Below, in pieces: positions 17,090-24,461 of a stretch of 64,000 bases of DNA. The stretch spans positions 1-64,000 of the forward strand of contig JAHHTT010000003.1 of NCBI GenBank assembly GCA_020024465.1. The letters are read 5' to 3'. The position numbers and the translations under genes are program-made. Source of the DNA: Odoribacter sp. (lineage in GTDB: Bacteria; Bacteroidota; Bacteroidia; Bacteroidales; Marinifilaceae). The notes below the pieces were generated by a model. It ran no database searches, was not told where the DNA came from, and saw only the letters and a program-made list of their open reading frames with translations. Within the stretch, counting starts at the first letter, position 1. Each line of letters begins with the position of its first letter.

Positions 17090-18231
17090 CACTTGAGTGA
17101 AGCCACAAATTGTGTAGTTTCACTGACGGGTGTCAATGCTATATAACCGGATTTTATCCGGTTATTTTTATATACGGCAGGAAACTCTATACAAAGGCGC
17201 CTATGCTCTTCCAAAGCCTTTCCTTGAATTGAATAAAAAGTTATGGTAAATTCACCTTCACTACATATATCCAAATACTTATGACTTAAAAACAAAGCCA
17301 CGATACCCATATTATAGCGCAAATTGATTTCCACACATGGCTGCACCCGTAACCTTCCATCCTCCCCCCTGTACACCATCATATCCACGCCTAAATACCC
17401 TCTGTATGTAGGAAAAATTTTCTGCAATATTACAGGAATATGCCATAATAACTGCTTCAGAACCTCTTGCCCCAAAAAATCGATCAGACGCTTTTCTATA
17501 TTTCTTTGATCTCCGATATAATTACCTCGATACTCTCCATGTTCTCCGGTTGAAAAACACGACCATCCGATAAAGCATACCCCTTGGTCTGTTGCCTTGA
17601 ACTCCATGGCAAAATCTTCCACCTTATCCAGATATTTCTCAAGCATTACATATCCTTGCCTTTTCAATACTCCACTTATCCATTTACCCGCTTTATCCGA
17701 TACACCCTCTTCCAATCTCAACAACCCTTTTCCTGACGATGACCAGGGAGCCTTGACCAGCCAACGGTCATACCTTGCTCTCTCAAAAACCTCTCCCAAT
17801 GAATTACATACTTGTGGAAGAATACGCCTGTCTGCGACTACCTTGTTTTTTATCAGATACGACAACACTTCGCACACATTCCTCCGCCCATACCAATCCT
17901 TTTGAGTTACTTGCCACCTCTCTCCCAAACCTCTTTCAGCCATCCAATGACACACCTTAGGACTCAAGCCCCATGGTTCTCCCATTATCTCTCCAGAAAA
18001 AACGGCCAACTCTTCAGGTAAAATAGTTTTACAATCCACTTGTAAATCATTTTCCACAGCTAATTTTTCTTCCACCAAAACGTAATCTCCATCATCACCC
18101 AGATAAGCCGGCAAATAAGCCAAATCCCACATCATTTTCTTCACATTTGCAGGTGGCATATAAAATTTCCCTCCATCGGCAATTGCCATTTCACAATCAC
18201 AATTAAAGATATATAAGCGTTTATTTTTCAT
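17083..18231 (-). CDS. ATP-grasp-like protein of unknown substrate
   Basis: 382 residues from the ATG at 18231 (an earlier Met at 18261 is possible but adds only MDLGVWICKY). The N-terminal part begins KNKRLYIFNCDCEMAIADGG and has MPPANVKKMMWDLAYLPAYL. The centre carries WLVKAPWSSSGKGLLRL near 170, which reads like the flexible nucleotide-binding loop of ATP-grasp enzymes, then GYVMLEKYLDKVEDFAMEF. CVEINLRYNMG near 318 would give the Glu and Asn metal ligands. These are hallmarks of carboxylate-amine ligases, so an amide- or peptide-forming reaction is likely by family logic. No signal peptide or partner gene is seen. Its 3' end overlaps the guaB stop region by 7 bp and contains the guaB terminator. 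Similar unnamed proteins occur in Bacteroidales. Confidence 0.7.
   Translation of the reverse strand: MKNKRLYIFNCDCEMAIADGGKFYMPPANVKKMMWDLAYLPAYLGDDGDYVLVEEKLAVENDLQVDCKTILPEELAVFSGEIMGEPWGLSPKVCHWMAERGLGERWQVTQKDWYGRRNVCEVLSYLIKNKVVADRRILPQVCNSLGEVFERARYDRWLVKAPWSSSGKGLLRLEEGVSDKAGKWISGVLKRQGYVMLEKYLDKVEDFAMEFKATDQGVCFIGWSCFSTGEHGEYRGNYIGDQRNIEKRLIDFLGQEVLKQLLWHIPVILQKIFPTYRGYLGVDMMVYRGEDGRLRVQPCVEINLRYNMGIVALFLSHKYLDICSEGEFTITFYSIQGKALEEHRRLCIEFPAVYKNNRIKSGYIALTPVSETTQFVASLKCY
17143..17171 (+). terminator. guaB terminator inside the facing gene
   Basis: Stem ATAACCGGAT / ATCCGGTTAT (10 bp, TTT loop) followed by TTTTATATA on the plus strand, 53 bp after the guaB stop. It lies within the last codons of the convergent ATP-grasp-like gene. 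Confidence 0.75.
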
Positions 18232-18420
18232 ATATTTGCAAATCCAAACACCTAAATCCACCAGAGCCTGCGCAAAATCATGAAATGATTCTCGTATCTG
18301 GTTCTCAACTATAACAAATTTTTCACCTCCAAATTAAATGTCACAAACATTATTTGTAATAATCAAGACTTGTTCTGACAATTAGTTTTCTATCAGAAAA
18401 AAAACGGTTAGATGCTTGTT

Positions 18421-18452
18421 GCAAAGTTACACAACTTTCTTCTCTCTCCCAA
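18421..18452 (-). promoter_or_regulatory. Promoter for the ATP-grasp-like gene
   Basis: On the minus strand TTG (18452-18450), exactly 20 bp, then TAACTTTG (18429-18422) with GC context. The transcript would start near 18415 and carry a leader of about 185 nt. This is the only signal seen in the 356-bp gap 18232-18587; small open frames there overlap the promoter and have no family resemblance. Confidence 0.65.
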
Positions 18453-18587
18453 CCGAATGGTCTTTTATCAACATGACTCGGTTTTATCATTTCCTGATTT
18501 TGGAGTTGATATTTCCTTGTGATGGTGATTCCTTCAACAAAAGTCTGCATGTGATAAGCTTTCTTTGTTGTATTATCATTTTCGTTA

Positions 18588-19847
18588 CTAAAAACTATAT
18601 CTTGCCCTTATCCATATTTCCGAATTGTTTTTATACATGCCGAATACCCCCTCGGTACCTCCGAACCAATCATAACCTGCCGAGAGTCGGATATGGTCGT
18701 TCAGATCGTATGAGGAAGTAAAGCGGCTGTACCATCCCTTATGGTTAAGGTCGAAATAGGTAAAGTTCGAGAATTGTAATGTATTGTCCAACAGTTTTTT
18801 CGACACATTGAGCGTTAGAAGTGAATTATGATGGGGTTGCGCTATCTGGTTTTCGTATCCTAAAATACTTTCCGAAGAGAATTGAGTCATCACCGTCCAT
18901 TCGTGGGGTGCATACCAATCCACCCCCACAAGATAATTCACGGTATTAAATCCTTTCTGAGCCATGTTTCCCGTCTCGGGCTTGTAGCTGAAATGCTTGT
19001 CCACGTTGAATGCCATCTCGCCGCGCAGAATAAACGGTCCCAACGGTTTGGACACGTCCCCTCCGAAGAATCCCATACGATAGTATTGCGGAGATACCTC
19101 TACGTGTGTAGTTGTAGGCCGGTAGGTTATCACGGGCATCTTATTCCAGGTATGCAATGAGGCAAGAGAGAAATCCACCCCCGGTAAGGCAAAACTGAGC
19201 TTTCCGCCATATTCTATGTTAGAAAAGCTGAGCTTGGGGCTACTTCCTTCTTCGCTCCACACAAAGGATTGAGAAGTGTTTTTAGGTAGCACGTTCCATG
19301 GATTTCGGATATCGGCCGGTAGTCTATACCCCTCGAAAGTGGGTACGACAAGCAATTCGAGTTTCATCTTTTCATTGAATACAAAGAAGCGTAAAGCATT
19401 GACCGGCATGCGGATGTCGTCGTAATCCTGTGCAAGGAATTCCGTCATATCCATCGGGGAAACCAAATCGGTTATACGCACGCCGTCTGCCACGCCCCAG
19501 ATGACCAGTTGTCGTCCGAGGCGAAAGCCCCAATTCTGCTTTCGATGGTCAAGATACGACTCCCGCAAATCGAATCCTGTACGTTCCTTCAACAAGGCAT
19601 TGTGCGTGGCGTTGAACGAAACAAAAAGTGTCGAACCCTCAAAACTCCATCCTATCTCACCCCTTACCCGTGTACGCGAAGACATGAAGTCGTTCGGTGC
19701 CTCGGAACGGATGGCATGATAAGTATCCACAAAGCCTTTGAGCAGCCATGAAGATTCCCTATCCTCCTGTCCCCATGCGGCGTACATAGGGAGGAAGAGG
19801 AAAAACAGCAAAAGGAACCTTACGGTATTTTTACTTTTGTTTGTCAT
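18588..19847 (-). CDS. DUF1302-like outer-membrane beta-barrel protein
   Basis: 419 residues. A signal peptide (hydrophobic LLLFFLFLPMYAAWG, cleavage before QEDRES) is followed by a barrel-like chain of amphipathic strands. LDHRKQNWGFRLGRQLVIWGVADGVRITDLVSPMDMTEF near 95-135 is the signature I associate with DUF1302/alginate-export-type porins. The protein ends SEIWIRARYSF, with the C-terminal Phe used for BAM recognition. It is the last gene of a three-gene set: its ATG overlaps the stop of the LolA-like gene, and both follow an MMPL exporter. Together they form a trans-envelope chain of inner-membrane pump, periplasmic carrier and outer-membrane barrel. The cargo is not known. Confidence 0.8.
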   Translation of the reverse strand: MTNKSKNTVRFLLLFFLFLPMYAAWGQEDRESSWLLKGFVDTYHAIRSEAPNDFMSSRTRVRGEIGWSFEGSTLFVSFNATHNALLKERTGFDLRESYLDHRKQNWGFRLGRQLVIWGVADGVRITDLVSPMDMTEFLAQDYDDIRMPVNALRFFVFNEKMKLELLVVPTFEGYRLPADIRNPWNVLPKNTSQSFVWSEEGSSPKLSFSNIEYGGKLSFALPGVDFSLASLHTWNKMPVITYRPTTTHVEVSPQYYRMGFFGGDVSKPLGPFILRGEMAFNVDKHFSYKPETGNMAQKGFNTVNYLVGVDWYAPHEWTVMTQFSSESILGYENQIAQPHHNSLLTLNVSKKLLDNTLQFSNFTYFDLNHKGWYSRFTSSYDLNDHIRLSAGYDWFGGTEGVFGMYKNNSEIWIRARYSF

Positions 19848-20629
19848 CAGAACCTGCCTTTCTCCAGAGTGGTCACATTGAATTTCGCCTCATCCATGGG
19901 AAAATCATACTTCGGATTCTTAATTTCAATAATTGTCTGATGCTCCGTCTGCACATTGGTCATGTGCAGTTTTTGAGCAAGCCAGAAGCCTTCTGTTTTG
20001 GCAATCTCCGATAAATCAAGGCGACGATGCAACTCACCCATCTTGTCGTAGTATTCCACCTTGACAGCAATCAGGCAGTCCTGGCGAATCCATGCTATTT
20101 TCTTGGAATAAATCTCGCGTTTGTCTTTAGGGACGGATTCCAATTTCCAACACTTGTGTCCGCTGATGTTTTCTTCGCCCAATAACTTGTGCGTATCTTC
20201 ATCCACATTGCGACTACCCATATCATCATAGGTAAAGTCGCTGCCCATGAAGTAATCCTGTTTGGCTGACGAACCACTGATACGACGCGTCTTCTTCATG
20301 GCAGGCAGATAGAGCCATTTGTCATCGTCCCTGTTCGGGTCGTCATAGTCCCACGTAAGGAAGCCGCTACCTTTTACATCGCCGGGGTACAGAAAGAACA
20401 TTATACTCTTGCAATCTTTCTTCCCTTTTCCCACATCGATGGAGTAAGAGATAAGTTTACGCTCGCGCACCGCTCCGCGTTTGTTGATAAGTTTCATTAC
20501 CAATTCCGATTGACGGGTATCGCCATCGGGACGGTCTTTTACTTTTTGGGCTATGTCTCTGCCCGTTTGTGCCATTGCCGTGGCTGTGAATACGATAGCC
20601 AAGGCTACCATTAGAATAAATCGTTTCAT
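19847..20629 (-). CDS. LolA-like periplasmic outer-membrane lipoprotein-sorting protein
   Basis: 260 residues with signal peptide MKRFILMVALAIVFTATAMAQ. The mature protein starts TGRDIAQKVKDRPDGDTRQSELVMKLINKRG and continues with FFLYPGDVKGSGFLTWDYDDP, KWLYLPAMKKTRRISGSSAKQDYFMGSDFTYDDMG, and YDFPMDEAKFNVTTLEKGRF. This is the 'outer membrane lipoprotein-sorting protein' family, a LolA/LolB-fold hydrophobic cup often encoded beside RND exporters. It is not the housekeeping LolA. Its stop overlaps the next gene by 1 nt and the exporter is 29 nt upstream, so the three are one operon. It probably ferries the exporter's hydrophobic cargo across the periplasm (inference). Confidence 0.85.
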   Translation of the reverse strand: MKRFILMVALAIVFTATAMAQTGRDIAQKVKDRPDGDTRQSELVMKLINKRGAVRERKLISYSIDVGKGKKDCKSIMFFLYPGDVKGSGFLTWDYDDPNRDDDKWLYLPAMKKTRRISGSSAKQDYFMGSDFTYDDMGSRNVDEDTHKLLGEENISGHKCWKLESVPKDKREIYSKKIAWIRQDCLIAVKVEYYDKMGELHRRLDLSEIAKTEGFWLAQKLHMTNVQTEHQTIIEIKNPKYDFPMDEAKFNVTTLEKGRF

Positions 20630-20658
20630 AGCTGTATTCTTTTATTTGTCAATATTCT

Positions 20659-23031
20659 TCAGTTATCGGTTGTTTCTTTCTCCCGGTTGGATTCTTTTCC
20701 GAACAGGCGGAACTTTTGGAACAGTATGGGAGTGATACAGAGATCGGCAACAAGTGCCGATACGATACCTGCGACAGAGAGTATTCCCATGTGCATAAAG
20801 GAAAGACCCTCGGAAGTAGTATAAATGGCAAAGTTGGTACAAATCACCACGCTCGTCAGAACTATTGGTGTTCCAATCGTGTGGAACGAGCGAAGAATGG
20901 CATTCCGATAATTGCCTTTACGGTCGAACTCCAGGTGTCCGTGGTTGAAGAAGTGAATGGTGTCATCCACTGCCAATCCGAGAATCATCGGCATGATGGT
21001 CGCGGTCATCATATCCAACGGATAACCCATCCAGCCCATCAGACCGCCAACCACCAAAGCCGGAGTGATATTGGGTATCAATCCGATAAGCCCGATGCGT
21101 ACACTGCCGAAAACCAACATCATCAGGACACAGATGATAAGGAGGGAAATAGCAAATGAAACCATCTGTCCACGAGCTACATACTGCATCATTACCGTAA
21201 ATTGAGGAATACTACCTACAGTGGTAACAGTAGCTTGAGGAAAGAGCGTTGTGGCGTGGGCTACAATATCATTCAGCTCCCGTTCCGTTTCCCCCGAATC
21301 AAACGAATTGATTTCCACCATCAATCGAAGGCGTCGGTAATCGTAGTCTATCCAATATTCCGCCTCACTGCCTCCGGCATTCTCATAAAGGAGGAGCAAC
21401 TGTGCCACCTCATCGGGATTACAAGGGATAGTATAGTAAGACGCATCGCCGTCGTGCAGGGTTTGGTTCAAGTCCTTGAGGATGTTCAATACAGAAGTTG
21501 TGCGTTTGGTCAATTTATAGCCTTCGGCTCGTTGAGCCAAAGAGTCCAACCGCACGAGCATTTCGGGAGATTTTGCCAATCCGTCTTCGGGTAAATCGAT
21601 CATCACATCATAAGTATAGACGGAACCGAGTTCGCTTTCACCTACCTCCAACAGGTTGTTTACATAGGGAATTTTTCGTCCCATGGTACGCTCCACATCG
21701 AAAGCGGTCTCTATCTTAGAGAATTGATAGGCAAGCACCACAGTGATGACAGCTGCAATCCACAAAATCAAGGTGCCGTGTTTAAGCACACTTGCACCTA
21801 AACTCTCCAATTTCCGATCCAACCACCTTCCCCCTGTTTCCTGAACTTTGGGATGTGGTGTCCCGTCTTTGCCAAAACTGAGAAGTATAGGCATCACGGT
21901 AATGGCAATAAAGAATGCCATCATCACGCATGATGAGGTGGCAATCCCGATAAACCGCATAGGCTGCATCGGTATGGCGAGAAAAGAAAGCAAGGCAGCA
22001 AAAGTGGTGAGTGCGCTGAACAGCACCGGCCATCCCATCTCCTTTACGGTTTCTTCCACAGCCAGTTTTCTTTTCCCGTGGATAAGGAACCGGCGTTTGA
22101 AATAAGAATACACGTGTATATTATATGCAATGGAAACGGCAAAGGTCAATAGCATGGGAATCATCACCATACTGCTGTCTATCGTCATCCCTACATAACC
22201 CAACATTCCGTACACGATGATGATGGAACCTATAGCCGTGACAAGCGGAACGACTACTCCCCTGAAAGAGCGTGTCACTAATAATAGGATAAGAATAGAA
22301 ACAAGGGCAGCTATGCCCAACACGCGAGGCATTTCCTTTCCCAGCCATTTCATTTTCATAGCTGTGACATATGGAAGTCCCGTTCCCTTGGGATGGAGCT
22401 TTTGGTATTTGTCCTTGGTAATGATATGTTCCAGTTCATTACCCGTCAGCACTTCAGGACCAACGGCATTCTTACCCTTATTCCACACCGAATCTTCCGG
22501 GAAAGTACGTAATTTGAGTATAATCCATGAGAGTGTGCCGTCTTTGGAAACAAGTCGCTCGGCCACATGAGGCTTCAGGTATGCCTTGCGGCGTATCTTC
22601 TCCAACTCGTGTAGCTCCGAAGGGATTGTATCAGGTACAATCTGCTCGATGGCAATACCGTCTTCTCCGCCCATCATGAACTCGATGTCGGTGAGCGATG
22701 TTATCTTATCAGCGTATGAAAGGCTGTCTATCATCTCATTCGTCAGTTCGCGGATGAGTTCCAGATTCTCTTTCGTGAATGAGTTTTCGCATCGGGTCAG
22801 CACTGCGGCAAAATTGTCATTACCGAATATATCCTTAAACTCCTCGGTCTTGACAAGCATCGGATCGTCTTCGAGAAAGTAGTCCTCCCACGAAGCACTC
22901 ACCTTGAAATATTTCAGTCCCATAAGGCCAAAGGAAAGTACGAGGACAAAGCCTCCCAACACGAGCCAGCGTTTCCGCATCATCCATTTGCCTCTCAGGG
23001 CAAACCAATCATTGATTTTTTGTATTTTCAT
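20659..23031 (-). CDS. MMPL/RND-superfamily exporter
   Basis: 790-residue inner-membrane pump. It has a first helix at about 24-44 (WLVLGGFVLVLSFGLMGLKYF), a large periplasmic loop to about 230, a helix bundle with ITSLTDIEFMMGG before it and RVLGIAALVSILILLLVTRSFRGV, then a second loop and bundle ending FMHMGILSVAGIVSALVADLCITPILFQ. The pattern is the duplicated 1+5 helix layout of RND/MMPL proteins, but single-chain at about 800 residues, like HpnN- or sterol-type lipid exporters and not the 1000-residue drug pumps. RND Asp relays are seen as GLAVDDTIHFFNH. It leads an operon with a LolA-like protein and a DUF1302 barrel. A terminator and a TetR gene lie upstream. Confidence 0.9.
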   Translation of the reverse strand: MKIQKINDWFALRGKWMMRKRWLVLGGFVLVLSFGLMGLKYFKVSASWEDYFLEDDPMLVKTEEFKDIFGNDNFAAVLTRCENSFTKENLELIRELTNEMIDSLSYADKITSLTDIEFMMGGEDGIAIEQIVPDTIPSELHELEKIRRKAYLKPHVAERLVSKDGTLSWIILKLRTFPEDSVWNKGKNAVGPEVLTGNELEHIITKDKYQKLHPKGTGLPYVTAMKMKWLGKEMPRVLGIAALVSILILLLVTRSFRGVVVPLVTAIGSIIIVYGMLGYVGMTIDSSMVMIPMLLTFAVSIAYNIHVYSYFKRRFLIHGKRKLAVEETVKEMGWPVLFSALTTFAALLSFLAIPMQPMRFIGIATSSCVMMAFFIAITVMPILLSFGKDGTPHPKVQETGGRWLDRKLESLGASVLKHGTLILWIAAVITVVLAYQFSKIETAFDVERTMGRKIPYVNNLLEVGESELGSVYTYDVMIDLPEDGLAKSPEMLVRLDSLAQRAEGYKLTKRTTSVLNILKDLNQTLHDGDASYYTIPCNPDEVAQLLLLYENAGGSEAEYWIDYDYRRLRLMVEINSFDSGETERELNDIVAHATTLFPQATVTTVGSIPQFTVMMQYVARGQMVSFAISLLIICVLMMLVFGSVRIGLIGLIPNITPALVVGGLMGWMGYPLDMMTATIMPMILGLAVDDTIHFFNHGHLEFDRKGNYRNAILRSFHTIGTPIVLTSVVICTNFAIYTTSEGLSFMHMGILSVAGIVSALVADLCITPILFQKFRLFGKESNREKETTDN

Positions 23032-23185
23032 ATCATTCGTTATTAGTAATATCTCATATGATTAAAGTAAGAATAGAGCAATGCCCATGTGCTACAATAG
23101 CCTTTTTTTCTACCATACTCCCACATCTCTATATGGACAAGAATATTTGCCCAAAAAAGAACAAAAGACCGTTTTGTTCAAAAAC

Positions 23186-23218
23186 AAAGCGAGCCGCACT
23201 TTGCAGGCGGCTCGCTTT
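23186..23218 (-). terminator. Terminator between tetR and the MMPL operon
   Basis: Stem AAAGCGAGCCGC / GCGGCTCGCTTT, 12 perfect bp with a 9-nt loop; on the minus strand it is followed by GTTTTTG. It would end the TetR transcript, so the exporter operon needs its own promoter within 23032-23185. I see no clean TTG-N20-TAnnTTTG there, only a palindromic TCATATGA near 23055. The remaining sequence of the 339-bp gap 23032-23370 shows no believable gene. Confidence 0.85.
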
Positions 23219-23370
23219 ATGGAATATATTATTAAAACGGGATATTTCATGTATCTGATGGCTAAGGTAAATTACATGACTTTATCTGCGGACAAAATCC
23301 GTCCACTCTCTGAACAAGAGTTATCTCTTCATTGCTAATGATATTGGTGACGCTCATATATCAATTGTTT

Positions 23371-24042
23371 TTATTTTACCAACATAAGATTAATCCTATG
23401 TTCAATCATTTGCTTTTCTCTTTTACGCTCTACTTTCATGAGCTTTTCCCATCCTCCTATACTAAAATGAATGTATTCACTGATAAAACATTCGATATCC
23501 TCAAAGGAAAGTTCCTCATGTAATACAATTTCTCTCATCATATTGATCCACCAAGAGCAGATGAAATGCATGAAAAAAGGAGAAATACAGGTATGTAAAT
23601 CCGGATAGAGTTTTTTCATTCTATCCATATATTCCATCCCTATTACAGTGCTCTTTTCAATCCACTGTTCCAACCAGTCCTTGAACCGGGAGTCTTGTGT
23701 ATGGAGAAATAGCAACTTAAACTCTTTACGGTAACGAATAACTATATTCATCAGCTCTTGCATGGATTTACGATGATACTCCTCTGATATAAATACATCA
23801 AGGGAAAAACTTTCCGGACGATTATGACCGTCCAGCACACCGTTCATCGCTTCTAAAAGCGGATGTAAGACAACTGCCAGCAAATCATCTTTGCAAGGAT
23901 AATAATTATATATGTTGCTCAGACTGACACCCGACAGTTTGGAAATCTCACGCATAGACACAGCCTTAAAACCTTTCCGAAGAAAAGCTTCTCGAGCTGT
24001 TTTGAGCAATAGCTTACGTATATGTTCCTTTTGCATTTGCAT
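23371..24042 (-). CDS. TetR/AcrR-family transcriptional regulator
   Basis: 223 residues. The N-terminal helix-turn-helix is canonical: LLLKTAREAFLRKGFKAVSMREISKLSGVSLSNIYNYYPCKDDLLAVVL at about 11-59. The C-terminal ligand domain is helical and unlike any class I can name; it has WINMMREIVLHEELSFEDIECFISEYIHF. It lies upstream of, and on the same strand as, the MMPL/LolA/DUF1302 operon but is separated by a strong terminator. Repression of that operon, relieved by a hydrophobic ligand, is the simplest reading but is inferred. Its own codon usage is AT-rich, unlike the GC-richer exporter genes. Confidence 0.9.
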   Translation of the reverse strand: MQMQKEHIRKLLLKTAREAFLRKGFKAVSMREISKLSGVSLSNIYNYYPCKDDLLAVVLHPLLEAMNGVLDGHNRPESFSLDVFISEEYHRKSMQELMNIVIRYRKEFKLLFLHTQDSRFKDWLEQWIEKSTVIGMEYMDRMKKLYPDLHTCISPFFMHFICSWWINMMREIVLHEELSFEDIECFISEYIHFSIGGWEKLMKVERKREKQMIEHRINLMLVK

Positions 24043-24073
24043 GGGTTGATATACATCTTTTCAATTTTATTTA

Positions 24074-24104
24074 CAAAGGTCATAATCTTTCCTTGTATAG
24101 ACAA
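24074..24104 (-). promoter_or_regulatory. Promoter for the tetR gene
   Basis: Minus strand TTG (24104-24102), 20-bp spacer, GACCTTTG (24081-24074), one mismatch to TAnnTTTG. The predicted start near 24067 leaves a 25-nt leader before the ATG at 24042. Confidence 0.5.
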
Positions 24105-24248
24105 TACCTAAAAGAGGTGATTTTTATTAAGTACTTTTCACAATATATAATAGAATAAAAAATGGATAACGCTTCATACGATACTTCTGTCCATATCAAC
24201 GCCACAATATGTCTTACTCCTCTCCCACGTTTTTCCGTTCTTCATCCG

Positions 24249-24330
24249 AAGTTTCTCCGAAGCTTATCCGAACGACAGACGGTGAGTTACGGAGAAACAA
24301 CGGATAAACAACAGACGGACACAATGGAAA
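24249..24330. repeat. Cluster of short direct and inverted repeats
   Basis: Three 11-bp-spaced copies of TCCGAA (TCCGAAGTTTC, TCCGAAGCTTA, TCCGAACGACA) are followed by copies of the inverse word (ACGGAGAAACA, ACGGATAAACA, ACAGACGGACA). TTTCTCCG pairs with CGGAGAAA and TTATCCG with CGGATAA in interleaved order. The cluster lies in the 419-bp gap between the tetR gene and the PEP-synthase-like gene. Helical-turn spacing suggests protein binding sites, but no function is established. Confidence 0.5.
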
Positions 24331-24406
24331 GGCGGAACAAGCCGGAAAGTGAAAGTGACGATAATAAAAAAATGATAAAAAATATTGATTTTTTTTATAC
24401 TCTCTA

Positions 24407-24437
24407 TTGACAAACACTTTTGGATGTTGTATATTTG
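24407..24437 (+). promoter_or_regulatory. Promoter for the PEP-synthase-like gene
   Basis: TTG at 24407-24409, exactly 20 bp, then TATATTTG at 24430-24437. It lies downstream of the possible TTG start at 24420, so the true start is the ATG at 24462, giving a leader of about 20 nt. Confidence 0.75.
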
Positions 24438-24461
24438 ATTGAAAATAAAAAAATCATCGAT

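Noticed and set aside
18350..18550. 66-codon minus frame upstream of the ATP-grasp gene
   Set aside because: It spans a perfect promoter and has no protein-like conservation that I can see.
23081..23338. 85-codon plus frame between the MMPL gene and tetR
   Set aside because: It runs through the strong 12-bp terminator stem and has no recognisable domain.
24162..24410. 82-codon plus frame in the tetR-PEP gap
   Set aside because: It consists largely of the repeat cluster; composition is biased and no start signal is seen.
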